DNA of 64,000 nt from Bacillus ectoiniformans (GTDB lineage: Bacteria > Bacillota > Bacilli > Bacillales > Domibacillaceae), in the NCBI RefSeq assembly GCF_016908875.1, contig NZ_JAFBES010000002.1, forward strand, positions 62,001-126,000, in the 5' to 3' direction. Under the pieces are notes generated by a model. The model was not told the DNA's origin. It worked only from the letters and a program-made list of their open reading frames with translations, and searched no databases. The translations under genes were made by a program, and so were the position numbers. This document shows positions 18,037-25,549 of this stretch, one piece after another; within the stretch, counting starts at the first letter, position 1, and each line of letters opens with the position of its first letter.

Positions 18037-18744
18037 ATGAAGAAATTATTTTTGGCAGTGATGCTGATCGCTTCCTCTCTGGCTCTGGCAGGATGCGTGA
18101 AAATGAATTATGGGCTGAAGATCAATATGGATGGGTCTGGGGAATTAAGTTTTCTAGTCGCCATGCAGCAGCAGCTGGCGGCGATGAGCGGATCCTCCAT
18201 GAAAGAAGCAAAGGTCGAAGCTTCTAAAGAAGGATATGAAATTACCAACTATAAAAAAGATCAAATGGTCGGGTTTGTCGCTAAGAAACAATTTGACGAT
18301 GTTAATGAACTGACAGCGAAAGATATGATTTATGGCGGCGAGGACAAAAGCAAAAATGACAATAATGACTTTGATCTTAATGTAAAGAAAGGTCTTTTAT
18401 TTACGACCTACCGTGTCAATGGACAATTTGACTTTACAAATATGACCGAAGAAACGGAAGAAAATGAAATGTTTGACCAGGAAATGCAGCAAAGCTTTTT
18501 GGATCAAATGGATTTAAGCTTTAAATTAACCCTCCCTATTAAGCCTGATAAAGAAGATCATAACGCAACCCTGACTGAAGATGATGGGAAAACACTCGTT
18601 TGGGAGTTCATCCCAAATGAAATAAACGATGTGAAGCTAGCTGTCAAGGTGCCAAACCTTGTCAATATCGGCCTTCTGTTAGCTGGAGCTGCCGCACTGA
18701 TCATAGGACTTATTGTTGTAGCTAGAAAGAAAAAACGAGTTTAA
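18037..18744 (+). CDS. LppM-like (DUF3153) lipoprotein with C-terminal membrane anchor
   Basis: A 235-residue envelope protein. Signal peptide MKKLFLAVMLIASSLALAGC carries the lipobox LAGC at residues 17-20. CVKMNYGLKINMDGSGELSF is the opening of the LppM/DUF3153 domain, a beta-rich fold. The C-terminal helix VNIGLLLAGAAALIIGLIVV followed by RKKKRV anchors the other end, so the domain is held outside the membrane at both termini. Function is unknown. AGAAGGAG precedes the ATG at ideal spacing. Single gene with its own terminator. Confidence 0.78.
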   Translation: MKKLFLAVMLIASSLALAGCVKMNYGLKINMDGSGELSFLVAMQQQLAAMSGSSMKEAKVEASKEGYEITNYKKDQMVGFVAKKQFDDVNELTAKDMIYGGEDKSKNDNNDFDLNVKKGLLFTTYRVNGQFDFTNMTEETEENEMFDQEMQQSFLDQMDLSFKLTLPIKPDKEDHNATLTEDDGKTLVWEFIPNEINDVKLAVKVPNLVNIGLLLAGAAALIIGLIVVARKKKRV

Positions 18745-18752
18745 TTAAATGG

Positions 18753-18787
18753 ATGACCTCAAAAGCTTTGGCCTTTGAGGTCATTTT
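18753..18787 (+). terminator. Terminator of the LppM-like gene
   Basis: An 11-bp stem (ATGACCTCAAA and complement) with a 10-nt loop is followed by TTTTC, 8 nt after the stop. Confidence 0.75.
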
Positions 18788-18809
18788 CAGGTTAAGCGCT
18801 CGGTTTGAT

Positions 18810-18999
18810 AAATAAGCGGAAAAATTTCGCTTATTTCAAAAAATGCCTAGAATATAGGCTTAATAGACGGAGAAATTCCGCTTATTGACTTGAAAAACGT
18901 CTTGATGGGCGGTTTTACTTTCAGATAAGCGGAAAATTTACCCTTATTTCTTATATAAAACGATCTTCACACTGTATATAACCGGAAATTTTCCGTTTA
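18810..18999. repeat. Array of four related palindromic repeats
   Basis: Four copies of a palindrome of about 23-27 bp, core ATAAGCGGAAAATTTCGCTTAT, lie at 18810-18836, 18862-18886, 18924-18947 and 18977-18999, with centres 50-62 bp apart. Copy 1 is nearly perfect (AAATAAGCG / CGCTTATTT); copies 2-4 carry scattered changes, some compensated by G-T pairs. The array fills the space between a plus-strand terminator and the 3' end of a minus-strand gene. The rest of 18785-19134 shows nothing I recognise. Confidence 0.75.
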
Positions 19000-19134
19000 G
19001 CACTCGAGTCGATGAAGCAGAAGCCAGTCATAAATTGAAGGCTCCTGGACGCGTAAGTTTGCGGATTGTATTTTTAGGTTACATAATATTATTATAATCT
19101 ACTCTCCCTTTTACTCCTAAAAACACATTCAGCT

Positions 19135-20805
19135 TCATACCAGCTGCTTTGACTGATCAATCACTGAAGTTTTATAGCCCTCGGTATGAATATTAGCTAC
19201 TTTCGCATGGGGACTTTGAATGAAGCAAGCACATTCCGCTTGTTTTCCAATCGCGACAACGTGTTCTATCGAAATGTCATTAATATGTTCCCCGACGAAA
19301 ATGCCTTTTTTGGCGGAATGATCGATTTGCACATTCTTAATGGCCACTTGCTCGGCTTTTTGACTGCCTCCGAACACTTTAATATCCTCTCCGGCTGAGG
19401 TAAACCCTTTTACTGTAAAATGATTCAATGTCACATTTCGCGCTTTATACTGCACCGCAATGACCGGGTTTTTCCGGTAATCATAGTCTGGGTCGCCGAT
19501 CGCTGTGAAATAATTAATTACAACATTACGGTAAGCGGATACGACAAGAGAACGCGGCTTTGAGTTCTTATATAGATCGGTGTAGACCGGGTGAATCGAG
19601 ACGAGGTTAGCTGCTGTAATGTTAAAAGCTGTTGTGGATTCAGGGTCATCCGCTTTATGATGGCCAATATGGCGGAAGTTAAAGGAGCGATGATCATTGA
19701 CGGATAGATGGCCAAAAATATGAACATTTCTAGCCGCCGAAGATGTCGCATGGGCCTTAATTTCCACACCGCCAAAACAGCGTGCCGTCGAGTTATTCGA
19801 GAGCCAAACGTTTCTTGATCCATCATCTACTTCAATTCCATTCGAGTTGGAAAACCCTTCGGCATGAGCACGCCCGCTCGGATCACACATATGAGAATTA
19901 GAGATAAAAATATGATCACTGTGGTGAGTCGTAATCCCGTCATCACCGAATCCGTATCCATTTAACCGGTCCAGCCAAATATAATTGCTGCCGCCTTTTG
20001 CCCGGGTTCCATCTCCTGTATACGTATAGACCGTGGACGAGACATCAAAGCAATGAAGGCCGGGATTGATCGCTTCCACCTCTCTCACCCACCCATAGGT
20101 GACATTCGCATACATTAGGCAGCTTGACCGGTTGTTGCCTGAACTCGACTTTTCATCTTTAGGCAGCCTTTCAAGATTCCAGTCTAAACTCATGCCTTCT
20201 ACCGCAATATGATGATCTCCTTTTACATGATTAGCGTTTGTGATCAGCCAGCTTCTTTTTGGCGACAGATCATGAAGTCTAATGATTGTGACACCTTTGC
20301 CTTCCCCTATTAAATACGTCCATGATGGAAGCTTCATTCCCTTTACAACATATACACCTGCAGGAACTTTCACTTTTACTTTTCCCTTGCCAATCGCTTT
20401 TTTAAATGAATCTGTACTATCTGTTTTACCGTCTCCTACCGCTCCGTAATCTAACACGTTCACTTCTTTAATCGTTGATGTTAACTTTTCAAACTCATGA
20501 TCTAACGCTTCTTTCCACTCAGGAGCCGCTTGTCCTGAAGAATCCACGACTGTTTCACTCATGTGTACAGGAATAGGCCTTTTCGTATTAAAAAGCCGGC
20601 TGATGAGACGGATTCCAATTTGTTTAATGGTCGTACGAATGGTAAAAGATACCTTTCGTTTAGTTACAGCGACCTGAGCATTCTTTTGATGCTCTTTCCA
20701 CTGATCCATCGTTTCTCGCACCAGATCATGAATGGTTACGTTAGGGATATAAGCTAAAAGCATCTCGGCATTCTTCTTTGGGTCGTGTTTTTTATCTAAA
20801 TGCAC
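19135..20805 (-). CDS. Right-handed parallel beta-helix protein, pectate-lyase-3/GH28-like
   Basis: A 556-residue protein. The first 115 or so residues are mostly helical and basic, with no signal peptide. From about residue 117, LDYGAVGDGKTDSTDSFKKAI is the classic start of a pectate_lyase_3 / GH28-related beta-helix, and successive coils follow to the end (for example SSGNNRSSC, GDDGITTHHSDHIFISNSH, SNGIEVDDGSRNVWLSNN, GGVEIKAHATSSAARNVHIFGHL). Asp/His clusters at GDDGITTHHSDH could form an active site. Similar modules occur in phage appendages and in polysaccharide lyases, but no phage genes are nearby. The lack of a secretion signal is odd for a polysaccharide enzyme. Confidence 0.75.
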   Translation of the reverse strand: MHLDKKHDPKKNAEMLLAYIPNVTIHDLVRETMDQWKEHQKNAQVAVTKRKVSFTIRTTIKQIGIRLISRLFNTKRPIPVHMSETVVDSSGQAAPEWKEALDHEFEKLTSTIKEVNVLDYGAVGDGKTDSTDSFKKAIGKGKVKVKVPAGVYVVKGMKLPSWTYLIGEGKGVTIIRLHDLSPKRSWLITNANHVKGDHHIAVEGMSLDWNLERLPKDEKSSSGNNRSSCLMYANVTYGWVREVEAINPGLHCFDVSSTVYTYTGDGTRAKGGSNYIWLDRLNGYGFGDDGITTHHSDHIFISNSHMCDPSGRAHAEGFSNSNGIEVDDGSRNVWLSNNSTARCFGGVEIKAHATSSAARNVHIFGHLSVNDHRSFNFRHIGHHKADDPESTTAFNITAANLVSIHPVYTDLYKNSKPRSLVVSAYRNVVINYFTAIGDPDYDYRKNPVIAVQYKARNVTLNHFTVKGFTSAGEDIKVFGGSQKAEQVAIKNVQIDHSAKKGIFVGEHINDISIEHVVAIGKQAECACFIQSPHAKVANIHTEGYKTSVIDQSKQLV

Positions 20806-20876
20806 GTTTTTTACACCTGCCTTATATTAAGTCTCATTTATATACTATTCTAATCATATGTCTTGAAAAGAGAAAA

Positions 20877-20902
20877 CTAGCCACTTTTTAAAAAGCAGCT
20901 AG
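20877..20902 (-). terminator. Probable terminator of the GSDH-like lipoprotein gene
   Basis: On the minus strand CTAGC-TG-CTTTTT pairs with AAAAAG-TG-GCTAG and is followed by TTTTCTCTTTT. Two opposed TG mismatches weaken the stem. Confidence 0.5.
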
Positions 20903-20987
20903 CTGTGCATCATTTTTCTGGGTTTTTTCTTGTTTTCCTTTTCTATGCCCCTTGAATATCCCCTTATTACTTCATAAATATAATATT

Positions 20988-22052
20988 TTACTTCAAAGGT
21001 ATTTTAATCAATTTATCGTCACCCTTCCTGATTTGCCCTCTGCCGTCCGTATTATTTGTTATGAAATATACCGACTCTCCATCTACTGAGAGGTCTCTGA
21101 TTCTTCCCGAATTCTCAACTATCACCCGAGAAGATTGATTCAGGAGATTAAAGGACAGCATTCTCTCTCCACGAAGCGCAGCAACGATCAGTTTCCCATC
21201 ATGGAAAACGATGCCGGAAGGAGCCCAGGTATCATTTCCTGAATGAAACAGGGGCGCTTCCATTCCTTCTTTTCTCTCATCACCTTGAATAATAGGCCAT
21301 CCATAGTTACTGCCGGCATTTATAACATTAATTTCGTCGTGTGCTGACGAACCGTGTTCAGCTGAATACAAATTTCCCTCCTCGTCCCAGGTTAAGCCTT
21401 GCGGATTTCGGTGACCATATGAATAGATGAAAGAATCTTTAAACGGGTTATTTTCCGGAATAGAACCGTCGACGTGCATTCTTAAAATCTTTCCTGAAAG
21501 AGATCTAAGGTCTTGTGCACTCGTTTCATTTCCGGTATCTCCAGTAGTGGCATATAGCAATTGATCTGAACCAATGGCTAACCTTCCACCATTATGTATT
21601 CTCCCACCAGGTATATGGGCGAGCAGTTCTTTTTCCTCCACCCATCGATTTCCGCTTTTCTTAATTTGTACGATGCGATTTAACACATTTCCCTCTTCTT
21701 CATACGTATGGAAAATATAAGCAAAAGAATTTTTTTCAAACTCATCATCAAGCTGAAATCCCAGCAGTCCGCCTTCTCCATATTCATATACTTCCTTCTG
21801 AAGATTCACGTCCATTTGATAGTCCTTACCATGATTATTAATTTGAATGATTTTCCCCCGGCGTTCACTTACATAAAAACTATGCTCAGTTTTTTCGATA
21901 TCCCATGGAGTTTGTAGATCTGTGGCGATGGTTTGCGGAGCTAAACTTGTCTCATCCTTTAAATTTCCTTTTTTCTTATAAGACGGATCTGTCGTTTCCG
22001 AAGAACAACCAGCAACGAGTAAAAGGCATAAAATGGCTATCCCTTTATACAA
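20988..22052 (-). CDS. PQQ-dependent sugar dehydrogenase-like (GSDH) lipoprotein
   Basis: A 354-residue beta-propeller lipoprotein. MYKGIAILCLLLVAGC is a short signal with lipobox VAGC. GSDH/sorbosone-dehydrogenase signatures are LQTPWDIE, HNGGRLAIGSDQLLYATTGDTGN, SYGHRNPQGLTWDEEGNLYSAEHG and DEINVINAGSNYGWPI, covering the PQQ/Ca-binding region of the E. coli YliI (Asd) type. It would sit outside the membrane and oxidise aldose sugars if PQQ is available. The start is a TTG behind AGAGGTGAAGAG. No PQQ biosynthesis genes are visible, so whether it works with the cofactor is open. Confidence 0.85.
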   Translation of the reverse strand: MYKGIAILCLLLVAGCSSETTDPSYKKKGNLKDETSLAPQTIATDLQTPWDIEKTEHSFYVSERRGKIIQINNHGKDYQMDVNLQKEVYEYGEGGLLGFQLDDEFEKNSFAYIFHTYEEEGNVLNRIVQIKKSGNRWVEEKELLAHIPGGRIHNGGRLAIGSDQLLYATTGDTGNETSAQDLRSLSGKILRMHVDGSIPENNPFKDSFIYSYGHRNPQGLTWDEEGNLYSAEHGSSAHDEINVINAGSNYGWPIIQGDERKEGMEAPLFHSGNDTWAPSGIVFHDGKLIVAALRGERMLSFNLLNQSSRVIVENSGRIRDLSVDGESVYFITNNTDGRGQIRKGDDKLIKIPLK

Positions 22053-22108
22053 CTCTTCACCTCTTTTTTTAATAATGTTTAACTAACATATGTATAAATT
22101 TTAGTAAT

Positions 22109-22130
22109 AAAGGAGGGACTCCCCTCCTTT
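22109..22130 (-). terminator. Terminator of the Pro/Gly-rich gene
   Basis: A 9-bp perfect stem (AAAGGAGGG and complement) with a 4-nt loop directly after the stop at 22134. The T tract is short. Confidence 0.55.
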
Positions 22131-22133
22131 ACA

Positions 22134-22565
22134 TTAAAAACATTGGAATGACTGTATTCTTCTTAAGTCTACCCCGAAATAGACCCAGTTAAAACCAGTC
22201 CAGCGGTAACCGGCAACGGAGCGGCGGCCTACATACACTGGATAAAACCAAAACTGCTGATTGCCTCTCATCCAAATATATGTGTAACGGTACAAGCAGC
22301 CTCTAATGGCTCCTGGGTCTACTGCAAATGCCTGAGCTCCTTGCTGTGGAGTGAATGAAGGCGGTGGACCTGCTGGTGGCCCTGACTGTCCTCCACCGCC
22401 TCCCCCGCCTGGCGGAAATGGCGGTGGAGGTGGTGGAAATCCTCCTGGTCCAGGCTGGTTTCCGGGACCAGGACCAAATGGAGGGAAAAAGCTTCCCATA
22501 TTAGAAGGCCCTTGAAAAAACAGGAACTGCCTGTCGTAATCATACATATAATCATCTTCGTACAT
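22134..22565 (-). CDS. Pro/Gly-rich low-complexity protein, possible spore-surface protein
   Basis: A protein of about 143 residues in three parts: a Tyr/Asp-rich N terminus (MYEDDYMYDYDRQF), a central Pro/Gly/Phe low-complexity stretch with polyproline and polyglycine runs (about residues 25-75), and a C-terminal aromatic domain (DPGAIRGCLYRYTYIWMRG, FWFYPVYVGRRSVAGYRW, DLRRIQSFQCF) containing two Cys residues. The C-terminal domain resembles short Bacillus proteins of unknown function that are often annotated loosely as transporter. The composition suggests an insoluble surface or coat-type protein, which is inference. I start at the third ATG because AAAGGAGA lies inside the longer frame, 7 nt upstream. 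Confidence 0.6.
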   Translation of the reverse strand: MYEDDYMYDYDRQFLFFQGPSNMGSFFPPFGPGPGNQPGPGGFPPPPPPFPPGGGGGGGQSGPPAGPPPSFTPQQGAQAFAVDPGAIRGCLYRYTYIWMRGNQQFWFYPVYVGRRSVAGYRWTGFNWVYFGVDLRRIQSFQCF

Positions 22566-22655
22566 ATACATGTCTCCTTTATCCATTATTCTTTATAGCC
22601 TATGTATGAAAATGGATTTGGGAACTATGAGCTGCTGTCGATGAAAAAATACTTT

Positions 22656-22680
22656 GTTTAAAACTTTTGCATAATGGTAT
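22656..22680 (+). promoter_or_regulatory. SigB-type promoter of the YflT-like gene
   Basis: GTTTAA (22656-22661), a 13-nt spacer and TGGTAT (22675-22680) match the general-stress consensus GTTTAA-N12-14-GGGTAT with one mismatch. It lies 55 nt from the start of a stress-protein homologue. Confidence 0.65.
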
Positions 22681-22734
22681 AGAAAGAAGGAGAACATTTA
22701 TTACAGTACTACTTAATTTTTAGGAGGGTTCATT

Positions 22735-23058
22735 ATGATTACGAAGAAAACTGTTGAGAATGCCGTACAAGCAAAGCAAGAGGTAGATCGTCTGAAAGCA
22801 GAAGGCTATTCACCTGATCAAATTCACATTTTTGCTCATGAGAAAGAACGGACGGCAGATGTAAATGATGCACTGGACACGAAGGAAGTTGGAATGAAAG
22901 AGCAAGGGTTACTTGATGGAATCACGAATATGTTTCATTCCCGCGGAGATGAATTGCGCGAGAAAATGCAGGCTGTTGGCTTAACTCCGCAGGAAGCAGA
23001 AACACATGAAAAAGAGTTAGACGAAGGTAAACTCGTCGTTATTGCGAATCGCAGCTAA
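22735..23058 (+). CDS. General stress protein, YflT/GSP17M family
   Basis: A 107-residue cytoplasmic protein. It has the YflT fold: an N-terminal ENAVQAKQEVDRLKAEGYSPDQIHIFA followed by a C-terminal helical half ending in the strand GKLVVIAN. B. subtilis YflT and GsiB-regulon neighbours are SigB-dependent heat and stress proteins of unknown mechanism. A SigB-like promoter just upstream agrees. AGGAGGGT precedes the ATG. A stem-loop follows at 23073-23100. Confidence 0.85.
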   Translation: MITKKTVENAVQAKQEVDRLKAEGYSPDQIHIFAHEKERTADVNDALDTKEVGMKEQGLLDGITNMFHSRGDELREKMQAVGLTPQEAETHEKELDEGKLVVIANRS

Positions 23059-23072
23059 ATAAGATATATGAA

Positions 23073-23100
23073 AAGACGCCTGTATAAATACAGGCGTCTT
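23073..23100. terminator. Stem-loop after the stress-protein gene, better T tract on the minus strand
   Basis: A perfect 12-bp stem (AAGACGCCTGTA and complement) with a 4-nt loop. The plus strand continues into GATGCG, while the minus strand continues into TTTTCAT, so it may serve the minus-strand transcript coming from 23287. Confidence 0.65.
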
Positions 23101-23113
23101 GATGCGTTTGCGG

Positions 23114-23175
23114 CGCAAAACCGTTTGGCCACATCCAAACGTTTAACTATAAAGTATGTTTTGCGACTTACGCAA
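23114..23175 (-). other. Structured 3' region, possible small RNA
   Basis: CGCAAAAC (23114-23121) can pair with GTTTTGCG (23158-23165), enclosing a perfect 7-bp hairpin (CGTTTGG / CCAAACG, 23122-23141). TTGCG (23161-23165) can instead pair with CGCAA (23171-23175). With the 23073-23100 stem this makes a compact fold with two alternatives. It lies in the 228-nt gap after the serine hydrolase gene. I do not recognise a known RNA family. Confidence 0.3.
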
Positions 23176-23286
23176 ATTAGCTCATCGCTTGATAAGAATA
23201 ACATAGACTTTATTTTATTACAATAAGAAATTGAAAATGATTTTTTCGGCACTTCACAGGAATACATTTCACATAATCCAAATAAC

Positions 23287-24309
23287 TCAGCTTAAAACTT
23301 CTTCTTCTATTTCTTTCATCATATCAAATGCACCATGAGATCTGTTTGAACATATCACTGTTTTTATGAAAGCTTTCGGATAAAAAGCAGAATGGAAACT
23401 AACTCCCGGGTCATAGCCCACCACATGGAACTTTACGATTTCTTCACCCTTTTTCTCTACCCATACTCCATACCCGTAGAAACTATTTTCTCCATTAGTT
23501 CGAACATGCGGAGTAAGTAACATTCTAGTGTGTTCTTCATTAAGCAGTTGATGGTGTAAGAGCGCATCCCATAAGTTGGCCGTATCGTTCACGGTTACGT
23601 AAGCTCCCCCGTCAGAACCCCCTTTTGCTGGCAATGAATAAATATTTGTTTTCCACTTTCCATTTGGAAGGTCAATATAACCGAGTGCCGTATTCTTTGG
23701 AAGACAGTCAAATTCAAAATACCCCGAATGAACCATATTTGCTTTTTTAAAAATGTGTTCTTCCACATACTTTGAAAATTCAAGCTGGGCCGCTTGCTCA
23801 ATAATTAAGCCAAGTAAAATATATCCAGCATTATTGTATTGAAATTGTTCTCCAGCTTTTAGTTTCATGGTTTGGTTCTGAAAAAGCGGTAAAAAATCTT
23901 TTAAAGATCTTATATGATACATCGGATTCTTCATCCATAACTCCTCGAAGTCATCCATCACTTCCTCATCAAAATAATCAGGTATTCCTGCTGTATGGGT
24001 TAAAAGATGATGAATGGTAATATCTTGATCAAAATAAGGGAACTGAACATCGAGGCAATCGACCAATTTTGTTTCAAAAGAAAGTTTTCCAGCCTCTACA
24101 AGCTGGCAAATAGCGATAGAGGTAAAAAGCTTACACCCAGAAGCTATCCCATATCTTGTGTGAGAATCATTATGAATGTGTTCAGAACGGTTAGCATAAC
24201 CGTAGTTTGTCTCTGTTAAAATATCGCTATTTTCCATAACGAGTATACTGCCAGAAAAATCATTTTTTTCTCTGGTTTTGTCCATTCGCCTTAAAAGATC
24301 GCGATTCAA
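23287..24309 (-). CDS. Beta-lactamase-fold serine hydrolase (class C / PBP-like)
   Basis: A protein of about 340 residues of the beta-lactamase/transpeptidase-like family. The Ser-x-x-Lys motif is ASGCKLFTS, the Tyr-x-Asn equivalent YNNAGYILLG, and a late HVVGYDPGVSF takes the place of the KTG region. THTAGIPDYF is a typical loop. There is no signal peptide, so it is probably a cytoplasmic esterase or peptidase rather than an antibiotic-resistance enzyme. I choose a TTG start at 24309 because TGGAGGG lies 6-7 nt upstream; the frame is open back to 24417 but without a ribosome binding site. Confidence 0.8.
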   Translation of the reverse strand: MNRDLLRRMDKTREKNDFSGSILVMENSDILTETNYGYANRSEHIHNDSHTRYGIASGCKLFTSIAICQLVEAGKLSFETKLVDCLDVQFPYFDQDITIHHLLTHTAGIPDYFDEEVMDDFEELWMKNPMYHIRSLKDFLPLFQNQTMKLKAGEQFQYNNAGYILLGLIIEQAAQLEFSKYVEEHIFKKANMVHSGYFEFDCLPKNTALGYIDLPNGKWKTNIYSLPAKGGSDGGAYVTVNDTANLWDALLHHQLLNEEHTRMLLTPHVRTNGENSFYGYGVWVEKKGEEIVKFHVVGYDPGVSFHSAFYPKAFIKTVICSNRSHGAFDMMKEIEEEVLS

Positions 24310-24416
24310 AATCATCCCTCCAGTACTTTTTGTCATTTCGCTAAACTCATCCTTTAGCTGCCCTCTAACAAGAGTACCATAATAAGTAAAATGAGAGGCA
24401 ATTCCCAAGGGAAACA

Positions 24417-24453
24417 TGAAAAAAACAGCGGCTCTTTTGTTTAGCCGCTGTTT
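24417..24453 (-). terminator. Terminator of the 47-residue small gene
   Basis: An 11-bp perfect stem (AAACAGCGGCT and complement) with a 9-nt loop is followed on the minus strand by seven T residues (24419-24425), directly after the stop at 24459. Confidence 0.85.
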
Positions 24454-24458
24454 GATAT

Positions 24459-24602
24459 TTATTGCTTATCTTCTTTTTTCTCGTTTTCAGAAGCTTGATC
24501 CGCTTGTTTATAATCTTCGTTATACAATACTTCCTGAGCATCAGTCAGGTTGTCATTCTGTTCTGTTCCTGGTCCTGTTACGACAATTTTCTTTTTGATC
24601 AT
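24459..24602 (-). CDS. Small charged protein of 47 residues, unknown function
   Basis: A short frame below the usual length cut-off. It reads MIKKKIVVTGPGTEQNDN...SENEKKEDKQ: a basic, beta-like N terminus and a strongly hydrophilic, acidic remainder, with no Cys and no membrane segment. Support for it being real: AAGGGAGA upstream of the ATG at suitable spacing, and a strong terminator placed two bases before its stop. The composition resembles small acid-soluble or stress-type bacillar proteins, but I do not recognise a family. It is divergent from the CBS-domain gene. Confidence 0.6.
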   Translation of the reverse strand: MIKKKIVVTGPGTEQNDNLTDAQEVLYNEDYKQADQASENEKKEDKQ

Positions 24603-24767
24603 AAAAATGATCTCCCTTCTTTAATAACAACAGTGATAATAACGAAAGTACCCTTTATACATGAAATTAAAACAATGACAAGTTGATGGTTTAAGTCGGC
24701 TCATATATTTTCAAACATTGCAGGTCATACTATTCATACCATCACTTACACGGAGAGGAAGTATAAT

Positions 24768-25505
24768 ATGCCAGTAGACCCCCATCTTTCTAGAGAGCGC
24801 TCTGAACGGTTTGAAACCGCTTTTAACCGCATCCATCAAACCTTGAAACAGATCAGCCGCACGAACGGAAATGATGCGTTTATGGAAATATTGCATGATG
24901 CAGCCAGGACCCACGCCAGCGTTAAAGCTTGTCTAGAAGATCTCAAACAATATGCTAAACTAAGAAATGCCATCGTTCATCATAAAAAAGATGCGCAGTT
25001 CTACATCGCTGAGCCTCATCATGAAATTGTGGAGAGAATTGAAAGCATTGACCGGCTATTAACCGACCCTGGCAAAGCTTTGAGCATCGCCTCTGCTCCC
25101 GTTTATACCGTTGAAATGAACACTCTGCTTACAACAGTATTAAAGTATGTGGAACAGCACGGCTATTCCGGCTATCCGATCTATGAGAAAGGCCGATGCA
25201 GAGGACTCTTAACAGCAAAAACCATCTTACAGTGGATGGCCATACATCACCAGCAGGGTAAATTGGATCTCTCGGCCCTGCAAGTCAAAGATCTAGTGAC
25301 AGAAAACACAGTCTGTACAATCGTTTTCTTATCTCAGCAGGCTAACATTTATGATATTGAATTTCTGTTTGAAGATCACCAAGCAAGAAAACAAAAGCTT
25401 GAGGCTGTGCTCATTACTCCTAACGGCAGAGAGAGCGAACTTCCGATTGGCATTATTACAGCTTGGGATCTCACAAAGAACAATGATCAAATTATAGGTC
25501 CCTAA
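24768..25505 (+). CDS. CBS-domain protein with N-terminal helical domain
   Basis: A 245-residue cytoplasmic protein. Residues 1-100 are helical (FETAFNRIHQTLKQISRT, YAKLRNAIVHHKKD). Residues 105-240 hold a pair of CBS motifs: YVEQHGYSGYPIYEKGRCRGLLTAKTILQWM and a second ending LPIGIITAWDL. CBS pairs normally bind adenosine nucleotides and regulate an attached or partner protein; no catalytic domain is present here. The N-terminal RNAIVHHK recalls the HEPN-like helical domains. GGAGAGG precedes the ATG. Partner unknown. Confidence 0.75.
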   Translation: MPVDPHLSRERSERFETAFNRIHQTLKQISRTNGNDAFMEILHDAARTHASVKACLEDLKQYAKLRNAIVHHKKDAQFYIAEPHHEIVERIESIDRLLTDPGKALSIASAPVYTVEMNTLLTTVLKYVEQHGYSGYPIYEKGRCRGLLTAKTILQWMAIHHQQGKLDLSALQVKDLVTENTVCTIVFLSQQANIYDIEFLFEDHQARKQKLEAVLITPNGRESELPIGIITAWDLTKNNDQIIGP

Positions 25506-25518
25506 CATTTTTTTCGCA

Positions 25519-25543
25519 AAAAAACCGGGAAAAATCTTCCCGG
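25519..25543 (-). terminator. Terminator between the convergent CBS and acidic-protein genes
   Basis: CCGGGAA / TTCCCGG with a 5-nt loop. The minus strand runs into seven T residues and the plus strand does not, so it mainly serves the gene ending at 25550. Confidence 0.75.
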
Positions 25544-25549
25544 CTCTAT

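Noticed and set aside
19135..20805. Phage pre-neck appendage protein
   Set aside because: The fold is shared with phage appendages, but no phage genes are nearby.
23287..24309. Antibiotic-resistance class C beta-lactamase
   Set aside because: There is no signal peptide and the KTG motif is not standard; family-level serine hydrolase is the safer call.
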